Source: RYN-124 sp033851845
GTDB taxonomy: Bacteria; Actinomycetota; Actinomycetes; Mycobacteriales; SCTD01
Direction: 5' to 3'
DNA length: 34,379 nt
Assembly: GCA_033851845.1 (NCBI GenBank)
Contig: JAWWOH010000037.1
Span: 1-34,379, forward strand
Of the stretch, positions 15,957 through 23,355 are shown in pieces. Position numbers and translations under genes: made by a program. Each line of letters starts with the position of its first letter. The stretch's first letter is position 1. The notes under the pieces were generated by a model, which was given only the letters and a program-made list of their open reading frames with translations, ran no database searches and was not told where the DNA came from.

Positions 15957-17633
15957 TCACCAGTCGGCCTGCTTCCATCGCAGCGCGTTGGGGGTATCGA
16001 CGAGCGCGCCGTCGGTGAACCGGGGGATCCGGTAGCTGTCCAACGAGACCAGGACGAGACCGTCGTCGACCGAGGTGTGCAGGGGAGCGGACATGTCAGG
16101 AACATCTGCACTTGCAGACACGAGCGTGCCGATCGCGGTCCATCGGGTCAGCGTCCAGGAGGCACCGCAGAGACGCCAGGCGATGAGCTGGTCGCCGTCC
16201 CAGGCGGGGGCATGGAAGCTGCAGCCGTCGGCGCGAAGGAGGTGCCCTGCCGACACCGTCGTCGCTCCGGGCGGCACGATGAGTACGCCGTTCTCGGACC
16301 ATACGACCGCGTACCCGTCATCGCGGACATCGAGGTCGCGAATCTGGACGTCGCTCGTCGCCGTCGTCGAGAACTTCGCGTCCGGCCCCCGCACGATCAG
16401 CGTGTTCCCGCTCCCCCCGCACGGTTGCTCCACCCAGCCCAGGCTGCGTCCCCCCTCGGACAGCGACGGCAGCTTGCGGCCGATGGGCTTGGCGTCGACG
16501 GTGACGCCGGCTGGGCCGTGGCTCAGGCCGACGCGGATGATCGAGCTCGTGCAGGCATCAGGCTGGATGCGCACCCACACGACGCCGTCGGACCCGCCGC
16601 GATCAGGGCTGGTGTCGACCACGCCGGCAGGTGGATATGACAGCTGGCGGAGCTGTTTTCCGGTGAGCGCGTCGACGGTGACGACGTGCTCCTGGTCGAT
16701 CGCGACGAACACCGAGCCGGGGGCGGGGACATCCGGCGCGCTTGAGCCGGCCCGGCGTACCGCCGTGATCGTGACGGAATGCAGGTCGCCCTTGCCGTCG
16801 AACGTGTTGGCGACCAGCGCCGCGACGGACCAGTCGCTGCCGGTCCACGGGAGCGAGTGCGTCCACGGGATGTCCCGGCCGGCCATCGTGTGACCATCAC
16901 CGAGCGCGCGGGTTGCGAGCAGCCGCACGTGCACGGAGGTGTCCGGGTCGGCGGCCGTCCCGGCGATGTTGATCGGTGATGACACCTCGTCGCCGTCGCG
17001 GGGCTGCGTCACGGACAGGCTCGGTGCGTCGGCGCCGACGACCGACCACGGGCCGTTCTGGTCACGACCCACCCGCACGAGTCGCACCCGCGCCACGGTT
17101 CGGCCGGCTGCGGAGACCGCGACGACGGCGGAGTCCTGGTCGTCGTCGGTGCGGGGCACCGCCCGGCCCGGCAGCTTCAGGTAGTCGGCGAGCAGGTGCT
17201 GCGCCACCTGCACGGGGTCGTCGGCCCAGCCTTGCGCGCCGGGGTGCCGCTCCCAGTCCGCAGCCTGTGCGTCGGTGCTGAACGGCCAGACGGGGATGCC
17301 GCTGGCGGAGGTCGTCACGCCGGTGGTCGACAGCGAGGGCGATGGCTTCGGCTCCTCGCACAGGCCACCGGTGCAGGTGGTCGGTACCGGGCTGGCTGGG
17401 TGGTGGCCGGGAACCTGCTTCAGCGAGTCCTTGTCGGTCAGCGAGACGGTGACGGCAGCGGCGCCGGCGATCGCGGCGACGCCGGCGATGGCGATGGCCG
17501 GGATCAGCTTCGACCGCAGCGAGCGCCGGTCAGACAGTCGCTGCTGGATGCGCTGCAGCCCGTCGCCCACCGGGACGACGTCGTCGGCCTCAGCCAGCAG
17601 GATCTGTCGGAGCCGATCCTCGGGGGTTGTCAC
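15957..17633 (-). CDS. Single-pass membrane protein coupled to the ECF sigma factor, with Gmad2-like and propeller-like regions; possible anti-sigma partner
   Basis: A 558-residue protein. A charged cytoplasmic N-terminus of about 40 residues (EDRLRQILLAEADDVVPVGDG) precedes one transmembrane helix (about 43-66). A Pro/Ser/Thr linker with a possible Cys pair follows. A domain near residues 200-290 starts LSVTQPRDGDEVSSPINIAGTA, resembling the Gmad2 immunoglobulin-like fold. A C-terminal half of repeated strand motifs could be a beta-propeller (VFVAIDQEHVVTVDALTGKQL). The GTG start overlaps the sigma-factor stop (GTGA) and is preceded by GAGGAGG, so the two are translationally coupled. That arrangement suggests an anti-sigma or sensor role, which is inference: no zinc-binding anti-sigma motif is seen. 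Confidence 0.85.
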   Translation of the reverse strand: MTTPEDRLRQILLAEADDVVPVGDGLQRIQQRLSDRRSLRSKLIPAIAIAGVAAIAGAAAVTVSLTDKDSLKQVPGHHPASPVPTTCTGGLCEEPKPSPSLSTTGVTTSASGIPVWPFSTDAQAADWERHPGAQGWADDPVQVAQHLLADYLKLPGRAVPRTDDDQDSAVVAVSAAGRTVARVRLVRVGRDQNGPWSVVGADAPSLSVTQPRDGDEVSSPINIAGTAADPDTSVHVRLLATRALGDGHTMAGRDIPWTHSLPWTGSDWSVAALVANTFDGKGDLHSVTITAVRRAGSSAPDVPAPGSVFVAIDQEHVVTVDALTGKQLRQLSYPPAGVVDTSPDRGGSDGVVWVRIQPDACTSSIIRVGLSHGPAGVTVDAKPIGRKLPSLSEGGRSLGWVEQPCGGSGNTLIVRGPDAKFSTTATSDVQIRDLDVRDDGYAVVWSENGVLIVPPGATTVSAGHLLRADGCSFHAPAWDGDQLIAWRLCGASWTLTRWTAIGTLVSASADVPDMSAPLHTSVDDGLVLVSLDSYRIPRFTDGALVDTPNALRWKQADW

Positions 17634-18121
17634 GTGTCCTCCTCGAGCAGGTGCCGAAGCGCAGCCATGCCGCGCGACGTGTGGCTCTTCACGGCGCCGG
17701 CGCTGATGCCCATTGCGTGGGCGGTCTGGGCCTCCGAGAGGTCCGCGTAGTAGCGCAGCACGATCGCCTCGCGCTGCCGCCGCGGCAGCTCGCCGAGCGC
17801 ATGGATGACCGCGCTGCGGTCGAGTGCGCTGATGGCACCGGCCTCGGCGCTGGCGGCATCCGGCATCGGTGCCGGTGCGTGCCGCTCGACGACCACCCGA
17901 TGACGCAGCCGGGACCGGGACAGGTTGACCACGGACTGCCGCAGGTACGCCTCACCCTTGTCCAGATCGCGCAGGCCGCCCCAGCGACCGAGCACCGTCA
18001 CGTAGGCGTCCTGCACGACCTCCTCGGCGCCGTCCCGGTCGCCGGTGAGGAACGCCGCCAGCCGGACCAGTCCTCGGTAGTGCGCGGCGTACAGGACGGT
18101 GAGGGAGTCGGCAGCCGGCAT
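17630..18121 (-). CDS. SigE-family ECF RNA polymerase sigma factor
   Basis: A 163-residue extracytoplasmic-function sigma factor. Region 2 is near residues 12-45 (HYRGLVRLAAFLTGDRDGAEEVVQDAYVTVL, recognising the -10). A short linker leads to region 4 with YYADLSEAQTAHAMGISAGAVKSHTSRGMAALR, a helix-turn-helix recognising the -35. Sequence style matches the family often annotated SigE in actinobacteria. ATG 18121 is chosen over the upstream frame because the strong Shine-Dalgarno GGGAGGGGG lies about 8 bases before it. It overlaps the downstream membrane protein by 4 bases. A dyad lies in the intergenic region upstream. The stimulus is unknown. Confidence 0.93.
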   Translation of the reverse strand: MPAADSLTVLYAAHYRGLVRLAAFLTGDRDGAEEVVQDAYVTVLGRWGGLRDLDKGEAYLRQSVVNLSRSRLRHRVVVERHAPAPMPDAASAEAGAISALDRSAVIHALGELPRRQREAIVLRYYADLSEAQTAHAMGISAGAVKSHTSRGMAALRHLLEEDT

Positions 18122-18203
18122 CAGAGTGCCCCCTCCCGCTGCTCGGACAGCCGTCTGCACGCTGGTACGACGCGCTGCCGCTGGGTTCGGTTTACACCGA
18201 CAG

Positions 18204-18224
18204 AACGTTCCTCGCGGGGACGTT
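18204..18224. promoter_or_regulatory. Short dyad between the sigma-factor gene and the divergent surface-protein gene
   Basis: AACGTTCC pairs with GGGACGTT across 5 bases, with one G-T pair. It sits in the 123-base divergent intergenic region, 9 bases upstream of a putative -10 of the surface-protein gene. It could be an operator or part of an ECF promoter (GGAAC occurs within it on the minus strand). Weak on its own. Confidence 0.3.
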
Positions 18225-18232
18225 GTGCGGCC

Positions 18233-18238
18233 TAGAGT
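18233..18238 (+). promoter_or_regulatory. Candidate -10 hexamer of the Pro/Ser-rich surface protein
   Basis: TAGAGT ends exactly 6 bases before GTG 18245, as expected for a leaderless transcript. Confidence 0.4.
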
Positions 18239-18244
18239 CGTCGG

Positions 18245-18778
18245 GTGCCCGACGTCCGCCTGCCGCTGCTGCTCGGCCTCGCCGCCGCAGCGCTGACGTC
18301 GACGACCCTGCTGGGCACCGCCGCAGCGGCACCGCCCTCACCGTCCCCCTCGCCCAAGGCCTCCCCGAGCAGCACCGCCCGGGCAGAGCCGTCCAGCTCT
18401 CCGAGCGGCGTCATCCCGCCGCTGCCTACCCCGAGCCGCTCCACTGCGCCGAGCCCCACACCGAGCCCGAAGCCGCCGCCCGCTCCGTCACCGAGCAGGT
18501 CCCGCCGACCGTCGCCTTCCGCCGTCGTGACCGTCATCCCGGCGCCGTCCGACTCACCCGCGCCGCTGTCCACCGCGTCGCCGTCGCCGATCGGAGTCCT
18601 CGAGCCGCCCAGCCCTGACGTCACCGCCACCCCGGTGACGCACGAGAGCACCAAGACGGCCGCCGCGACCTCGAGCACCAGCCGGACGACGAGGCTGATC
18701 GAGCTGCTGCTCGTGGCCGCCGTGCTGCTCGGCATCGGCGGCGGCTACGGCCTCTGGGTGACGAGCGACAAGCGATGA
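18245..18778 (+). CDS. Pro/Ser/Thr-rich secreted or membrane-anchored surface protein
   Basis: A 177-residue low-complexity protein. An N-terminal signal peptide (LPLLLGLAAAALTSTTLLG, cleavage near AAA about residue 29) is followed by about 110 residues made almost wholly of Pro, Ser, Thr and Ala (SPSPSPKASPSS, PSPTPSPKPPPAPSPS). A C-terminal transmembrane helix (IELLLVAAVLLGIGGGYGLWV) and a short SDKR tail end the protein. This is an extended stalk across the wall, possibly glycosylated; it has no LPxTG motif. GTG 18245 lies 6 bases after TAGAGT. The stop overlaps the start of the HIT gene (ATGA). It diverges from the sigma-factor operon and may respond to it, which is inference. Confidence 0.8.
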   Translation: MPDVRLPLLLGLAAAALTSTTLLGTAAAAPPSPSPSPKASPSSTARAEPSSSPSGVIPPLPTPSRSTAPSPTPSPKPPPAPSPSRSRRPSPSAVVTVIPAPSDSPAPLSTASPSPIGVLEPPSPDVTATPVTHESTKTAAATSSTSRTTRLIELLLVAAVLLGIGGGYGLWVTSDKR

Positions 18779-19113
18779 GCTGCCTGTTCTGCGGCATCGT
18801 CGCGGGTGAGATCCCTGCGACGGTCGTGTACGAGACGGAGCGGACACTCGCCTTCCGCGATCTCAATCCCGGCGCACCCATGCACGTGCTCGTCGTCCCG
18901 CGCGACCACCATGCCAACGCCGGCGAGCTCGCGGAGGCGGACCCGGCGTACGCGGGTGAGGTGCTGGCGGCAGCTGCGGCGGTTGCGCGCCAGGAGGGCC
19001 TGACCGGGGGCTACCGGCTGGTGGCGAACACCGGAGACGACGCCGGCCAGACCGTCGACCACCTGCACGTGCACGTGCTCGGTGGAAGGCGGATGGGCTG
19101 GCCGCCCGGCTAG
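18775..19113 (+). CDS. HIT family nucleotide-binding protein (Hint-like)
   Basis: A 112-residue histidine-triad protein hydrolysing or transferring AMP-type groups. The triad HxHxH is His96, His98 and His100 (DHLHVHVLGG). The N-terminal CLFCGI with Cys3 and Cys6, and PRDHH, match the zinc-associated Hint branch. Full length for the family. ATG 18775 overlaps the stop of the preceding surface-protein gene by 4 bases. The gene lies 12 bases before phoH, a neighbourhood I recall from other actinobacteria. Confidence 0.95.
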   Translation: MSCLFCGIVAGEIPATVVYETERTLAFRDLNPGAPMHVLVVPRDHHANAGELAEADPAYAGEVLAAAAAVARQEGLTGGYRLVANTGDDAGQTVDHLHVHVLGGRRMGWPPG

Positions 19114-19116
19114 CAT
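19111..19116 (+). promoter_or_regulatory. Candidate -10 hexamer upstream of phoH
   Basis: TAGCAT overlaps the HIT stop codon and ends 9 bases before ATG 19126. GGGAGG (19118-19123) lies between, so the start can be served by a ribosome binding site; promoter status is tentative. Confidence 0.3.
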
Positions 19117-19125
19117 TGGGAGGAC

Positions 19126-20127
19126 ATGCCAGCCAACGACAGGGTCTCGACGAAGCTCGTCGTCCCTGGTGCGCACTCGATGGTCAGCCTGCTGGGCAGC
19201 CGCGACGAGCTGCTGACCGTCATCGAGAAGGCAGTCGCGAGTGACGTGCACGTGCGTGGCAACGAGATCACGATCACCGGGGCACCTGCCGACAACGCCC
19301 TCGCGGTCCGGCTGTTCGAGGAGCTGATCTCCCTGCTGGAGCGTGGTCAGCAGCTGTCGGGCGACGCCGTCGAGCGGAGCCTGGCGATGCTGCAGACTGG
19401 CGGCGGCGACCGGCCGGCCGAGGTCCTGACCCTCAACATCCTGTCCAACCGCGGCCGCACGATCCGCCCCAAGACCGTCAACCAGAAGCGGTACGTCGAG
19501 GCGATCGACAAGCACACGATCGTGTTCGCCATCGGCCCGGCCGGCACCGGCAAGACCTATCTTGCGATTGCGAAAGCCGTCCAGGCGCTGCAGGCCAAGC
19601 AGGTCAACCGCATCATCCTGACCCGGCCGGCGGTCGAGGCGGGCGAGCGACTCGGCTTCCTGCCCGGCACGCTGTTCGAGAAGATCGACCCGTACCTGCG
19701 ACCGCTGTACGACGCGCTGCACGACATGCTCGACCCCGAGACCATCCCGAAGCTGATGGCAGCCGGGACCATCGAGGTCGCGCCGCTGGCATACATGCGC
19801 GGAAGAACTCTGCAGGACGCCTTCATCATCCTGGACGAGGCGCAGAACACGTCGGCCGAGCAGATGAAGATGTTCCTCACCCGGCTCGGGTTCGGCTCGA
19901 AGATCGTGGTCACCGGTGACGTGACGCAGGTGGACCTGCCGTCGGGTACGACGAGTGGGCTGCGGATCGTGCGGGACATCCTCGACGACATCCAGGACAT
20001 CCACTTCGCCAAGCTCGACTCGTCAGACGTCGTACGGCACAAGCTGGTCAGCCGCATCGTCGACGCCTACGCGCAGTACGACGACCAGCAGCAGATCACC
20101 CGCGGTCCGAAGCGCGGTTCGCGGTGA
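19126..20127 (+). CDS. PhoH-like ATPase (PhoH1 type)
   Basis: A 333-residue cytoplasmic ATPase. The N-terminal about 100 residues form a KH-like region (VHVRGNEITITGAP). The PhoH domain has Walker A GPAGTGKT at 137-144, the block RPAVEAGERLGFLPG, Walker B FIILDEAQN and VTGDVTQVDLP. Family members link to RNA metabolism and are almost always next to ybeY in bacteria, as here. The precise activity is unsettled. ATG 19126 is preceded by GGGAGG. ybeY follows after 4 bases. Confidence 0.95.
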   Translation: MPANDRVSTKLVVPGAHSMVSLLGSRDELLTVIEKAVASDVHVRGNEITITGAPADNALAVRLFEELISLLERGQQLSGDAVERSLAMLQTGGGDRPAEVLTLNILSNRGRTIRPKTVNQKRYVEAIDKHTIVFAIGPAGTGKTYLAIAKAVQALQAKQVNRIILTRPAVEAGERLGFLPGTLFEKIDPYLRPLYDALHDMLDPETIPKLMAAGTIEVAPLAYMRGRTLQDAFIILDEAQNTSAEQMKMFLTRLGFGSKIVVTGDVTQVDLPSGTTSGLRIVRDILDDIQDIHFAKLDSSDVVRHKLVSRIVDAYAQYDDQQQITRGPKRGSR

Positions 20128-20131
20128 CCGA

Positions 20132-20647
20132 GTGACGATCGACGTCTACAACGAATCGGGCTTCGCGGTCGAGGAGCGGTCGCTCGAACGCGTAGCCCGG
20201 CACGTGCTCGACCGGATGGGCGTCTCGCCGCTGGCCGAGCTCTCGGTGGTGCTGGTCGATGTCGAGCGGATGACCGACCTGCACGTGAAGTACATGCAGG
20301 AGCCGGGCCCGACCGACGTGCTTGCGTTCCCGATGGACGAGCTCGATCTGCGCGGCTCACGCGGCGTGCCGCACGGCTCGGGTCACGAGCACGACCACGG
20401 TGACCTGGACGAGCCGGCCCCGGCGATGCTCGGCGACGTCGTGCTGTGCCCGGAGGTGGCTGCGCGGCAGGCCGCGGAGGCCGGTCACAGCACTGAGGAC
20501 GAGCTGCAGCTGCTGTGCACCCACGGCGTGCTCCACCTGCTGGGGTTCGATCACGGCGACGCCGAGGAGCACGCCGAGATGTTCGGCCTGCAAGGCGAGC
20601 TGCTGTCGACCTTCCATGACGGACAGCAGGAAGTGCGAGGCTCCTGA
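20132..20647 (+). CDS. ybeY: Endoribonuclease YbeY
   Basis: Zinc-dependent single-strand endoribonuclease involved in 16S rRNA 3' maturation and ribosome quality control. The 171-residue protein has the signature HGVLHLLGFDH (H-x3-H-x5-H zinc site) and the block YMQEPGPTDVLAFPMDE. A His/Asp-rich loop (GSGHEHDHGDLDEP) lies between these, a common insertion in actinobacteria. GTG 20132 is the only reasonable start: it sits 4 bases after the phoH stop and gives the usual MTIDVYNES N-terminus. The downstream CBS gene begins 2 bases after its stop, so this is an operon. Confidence 0.96.
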   Translation: MTIDVYNESGFAVEERSLERVARHVLDRMGVSPLAELSVVLVDVERMTDLHVKYMQEPGPTDVLAFPMDELDLRGSRGVPHGSGHEHDHGDLDEPAPAMLGDVVLCPEVAARQAAEAGHSTEDELQLLCTHGVLHLLGFDHGDAEEHAEMFGLQGELLSTFHDGQQEVRGS

Positions 20648-20649
20648 CC

Positions 20650-21927
20650 GTGCTGCTCAACGCGGCCGGCCCGCTTGTCGTCGCCGCGCTGTTCGTCGTG
20701 CTCGCCGGGCTGCTCGCCTGCCTCGAGGTCGCGCTCTCGCGCGTCTCGCGGGTACGCGTCGAGGAGCTCGTGAAGGAGGAGCGCGCGGGTGCGCGGCGGC
20801 TGCAACAGGTCATGGCTGATCCACCCAGGTCGCTCAACCTGCTCCTGCTGCTGCGGATGATCTGCGAGCTGGCGGCAACCGGGATCGTCGTCGCCTACTG
20901 CCTCGACCGCGTCGACGGATCGCTGGCGGTCATCGTCGGCGTGGCGGTGATGACCGTCGTCGGCTACGTGTTCATCGGCGTCGCACCCCGAACGATAGGT
21001 CGGCAGCACGCCGACGGCGTCGCGCTGCGGGGAGCAGGCGTCGCGCGGGCGCTGACCCGCATCTTCGGGCCGCTTCCGACTCTGCTCATCCTGATCGGCA
21101 ACGCGCTCACCCCGGGCAAGGGCTTCCAGCAGGGTCCCTTCGCGTCAGAGGCAGAGCTGCGCGACCTGGTCGAGATGGCGCAGGAGCGCGGCGTGGTCGA
21201 GCAGGCCGAGCGGGACATGATCAACTCGGTGTTCGAGCTCGGCGACACGATCGTTCGCGAGGTGATGGTCCCGCGCACCGACATCGTCACCATCGAGCGT
21301 GGCAAGACGGTCAAGCAGGCACTCAACCTGCTGCTGCGCAGCGGCTTCTCGCGGGTGCCGGTCGTCGGCGAGAACAACGACGACGTCTTGGGCGTCGTCT
21401 ACCTCAAGGACCTGGTCCGCAAGGAGCGCTCCGAGGGCGGCGGCGCCGTCAAGGTCGAAGAGGTCATGCGCGACCCGGTGTTCGTCCCGGAGTCGAAGCC
21501 GGTCGACGAGCTGCTGCGCAACATGCAGGCCGAGCTCGGCCACATCGCGATCGTCGTCGACGAGTACGGCGGCACCGCGGGGCTGGTGACGATGGAGGAC
21601 GTCCTCGAGGAGATCGTCGGCGAGATCACCGACGAGTACGACCGCGAGACGCCGCCCGTCGAGAAGGTCGACGAGGAGACGTGCCGGGTCACCGCCCGGC
21701 TGCCGGTGGAGGACCTCGAGGAGCTCTACGACGTCGAGATCCCGCACGAGGACGTCGAGACGGTGGGCGGCCTGCTCGCCATGGCGCTCGGTCGGGTGCC
21801 GATCCCCGGCGCAACGGCGAAGGTCAACGGCCTCACCCTGGTTGCGGAGAGCAGCAAGGGCCGCCGCAACCGGATCGGCACGGTGCTCGTCCGCCGTACG
21901 CCGAAACAGGATCACGACGATGACTGA
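20650..21927 (+). CDS. CNNM/HlyC-CorC family transporter-like protein with CBS pair
   Basis: A 425-residue membrane protein once called haemolysin C; homologues are linked to magnesium or cobalt transport. An N-terminal DUF21/CNNM membrane domain (about residues 1-180, several hydrophobic helices) is followed by MVPRTDIVTIE, the hallmark at the start of the tandem CBS domains (about 200-330). The block VVDEYGGTAGLVTMEDVLEEIVGEI is present, and a CorC_HlyC C-terminal domain follows (VETVGGLLAMALGRVP). GTG 20650 lies 2 bases after the ybeY stop with GAGG upstream. Full length. It overlaps the next gene by 8 bases. Confidence 0.94.
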   Translation: MLLNAAGPLVVAALFVVLAGLLACLEVALSRVSRVRVEELVKEERAGARRLQQVMADPPRSLNLLLLLRMICELAATGIVVAYCLDRVDGSLAVIVGVAVMTVVGYVFIGVAPRTIGRQHADGVALRGAGVARALTRIFGPLPTLLILIGNALTPGKGFQQGPFASEAELRDLVEMAQERGVVEQAERDMINSVFELGDTIVREVMVPRTDIVTIERGKTVKQALNLLLRSGFSRVPVVGENNDDVLGVVYLKDLVRKERSEGGGAVKVEEVMRDPVFVPESKPVDELLRNMQAELGHIAIVVDEYGGTAGLVTMEDVLEEIVGEITDEYDRETPPVEKVDEETCRVTARLPVEDLEELYDVEIPHEDVETVGGLLAMALGRVPIPGATAKVNGLTLVAESSKGRRNRIGTVLVRRTPKQDHDDD

Positions 21928-22306
21928 GCTCGACCCGGAGGACCTCAAGCTGGTCACGCTCGCCCGTGGCGCGCAGCTGCGGGCCTATGCGCCGCACACT
22001 CAGCAGCCCGAAGGAGCCGCCGTACGCGACACCGACGGTCGCACCTACGCCGCCGGGACCGTCGAGAACGCCGACCCCGCCTTGACCACCAGCGCACTTC
22101 GCGGAGCGGTCGCCGCAGCAGCGTCCAGCGGCGCCCGTTCCTTCGAGGGGGCGGTCGTCATGGTGCGGGAGCCGCGGACCTTCGATGCGTCGTCCGTCAT
22201 CCGGGTCCGAGAGCAGGATCTCGCGATCCTGCGTGAGTTCGGCACCGGCGTGGCGGTCATCGTCGTGGATCCCGCTGGGGTCGTGCACGAGGCGCGCACG
22301 ACCTGA
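21920..22306 (+). CDS. Cytidine-deaminase-fold protein lacking the catalytic motifs (Rv2365c-like position)
   Basis: A 128-residue protein. Fragments resemble cytidine deaminase (APHTQQPEGAAVRDTDGRTYAAGTVENA), and the position between the CBS gene and era matches Rv2365c as I recall it. The catalytic HAE/CAE motif is replaced by TTSALRGAV and there is no PCxxC zinc motif, so zinc and deaminase activity are unlikely. The N-terminus MTELDPEDLKLVTLARGAQLRAYAP keeps the helix typical of the fold. ATG 21920 lies inside the end of the CBS gene (8-base overlap), so translation is probably coupled. It may be structural or regulatory; function unknown. Confidence 0.82.
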   Translation: MTELDPEDLKLVTLARGAQLRAYAPHTQQPEGAAVRDTDGRTYAAGTVENADPALTTSALRGAVAAAASSGARSFEGAVVMVREPRTFDASSVIRVREQDLAILREFGTGVAVIVVDPAGVVHEARTT

Positions 22307-22325
22307 GCAGATGTCCTTCTGGTGC

Positions 22326-22414
22326 ATCGAGAACTGCACACGTGATGTGAGCGCACCTGGTGTGAGCGCAGGGGTACCCGGACTGGCGCTCACCAGATGT
22401 GTGCAGTTCTCGAT
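22326..22414. repeat. 89-base element: perfect 16-base inverted repeat enclosing repeated GTGAGCGC half-sites
   Basis: The left arm ATCGAGAACTGCACAC (22326-22341) and the right arm (22399-22414) are exact reverse complements. Inside, GTGAGCGC (22347-22354) pairs with GCGCTCAC (22386-22393) across a symmetric 5x5 internal loop, giving a long two-part stem. A second direct copy of GTGAGCGC (22362-22369, within the repeated 10-mer TGTGAGCGCA) competes for the same partner. It fills most of the 152-base gap between the deaminase-like gene and era. It may be a terminator, an operator, or a remnant of a mobile miniature element. There is no T-tract and no clear target-site duplication. Confidence 0.75.
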
Positions 22415-22446
22415 ACGCCGCAGGAGGCACCCAGGCGGGTGTGGGC

Positions 22447-22452
22447 GACACT
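22447..22452 (+). promoter_or_regulatory. Candidate -10 hexamer of era
   Basis: GACACT ends exactly 6 bases before ATG 22459, identical in hexamer and spacing to the one before hemW. GGAGG occurs directly before the ATG but is too close (one base) to act as a normal ribosome binding site. Confidence 0.45.
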
Positions 22453-22458
22453 GGAGGC

Positions 22459-23355
22459 ATGACCTTCCGCTCCGGCTTCGCCTGCTTCGTCGGGCGGCCG
22501 AACGCCGGGAAGTCGACCCTCACCAACGCCCTGATCGGCTCGAAGGTCGCGATCACCTCCAGCCGTCCGCAGACGACCCGGCACGCGATCCGCGGCATCG
22601 TGCACCGCGACGACGCGCAGCTCGTCCTCGTTGACACCCCTGGCCTGCACAAGCCGCGGACGCTGCTCGGCCAGCGACTCAACGACCTGGTCCGCGAGAC
22701 CTATGCCAACGTCGACGTCGTCTGCTTCTGCGTCCCGGCGGACGAGAAGGTGGGGCCCGGTGATCGGTTCATCGCCGAGGAGCTCAAGGCGCTGAAGACC
22801 CCCGTCATCGCCGTCGTCACCAAGACCGACAAGGCAGACAAGCAGACGATCGGGGAGCAGCTGCTGGCTGTCAGCCGGCTGCACGACTGGGCCGAGGTGG
22901 TCCCCGTCAGTGCCGTCTCCGACTTCCAGGTCGGTCTGCTGTCCGACCTGCTCGCGCAGCGCCTGCCCGAGGGTCCCGCGCTGTACCCCGACGGCGAGCT
23001 GACCGACGAGCCCGAGCAGACCCTCGTCGCAGAGCTGATCCGGGAGGCGGCACTCGAGGGTGTGCGCGACGAGCTGCCGCACTCCATCGCCGTCACCATC
23101 GAGGAGATGAACCCGCGGACGGACCGACCCCCGGACCGGCCGCTGCTGGACATCTACGCGACCCTGCACGTCGAGCGGGACAGCCAGAAGGCGATCGTCC
23201 TTGGTTCGAAGGGCGCCCGCCTCAAGGGCGTGGGTACGACGGCGCGTCGGCAGATCGAGGTGCTGCTGGGTACGCCGGTCTACCTCGACCTGCACGTGGC
23301 CGTCGCCAAGGACTGGCAGCGCGACCCGAAGCAGCTGCGCAAGCTCGGGTTCTAG
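22459..23355 (+). CDS. era: GTPase Era
   Basis: Essential Ras-like GTPase that binds 16S rRNA near its 3' end and assists 30S assembly, functionally linked to ybeY and recO neighbours. The 298-residue protein has G1 GRPNAGKS (12-19), G2 in TTRHAIRG, G3 DTPGLHKP and G4 TKTDKAD. The C-terminal KH domain holds the conserved HVERDSQKAIVLGSKGARLKGVG block. ATG 22459 is chosen because of the -10-like GACACT 6 bases upstream; GTG 22441 is an in-frame alternative with AGGAGG (22422-22427) 13 bases before it. Its stop TAG and the stop of the convergent gene use the same CTAG. Confidence 0.96.
   Translation: MTFRSGFACFVGRPNAGKSTLTNALIGSKVAITSSRPQTTRHAIRGIVHRDDAQLVLVDTPGLHKPRTLLGQRLNDLVRETYANVDVVCFCVPADEKVGPGDRFIAEELKALKTPVIAVVTKTDKADKQTIGEQLLAVSRLHDWAEVVPVSAVSDFQVGLLSDLLAQRLPEGPALYPDGELTDEPEQTLVAELIREAALEGVRDELPHSIAVTIEEMNPRTDRPPDRPLLDIYATLHVERDSQKAIVLGSKGARLKGVGTTARRQIEVLLGTPVYLDLHVAVAKDWQRDPKQLRKLGF

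Noticed and set aside
21920..22306. Calling this gene an active cytidine deaminase
   Set aside because: The HAE/CAE and PCxxC zinc-site motifs are absent.
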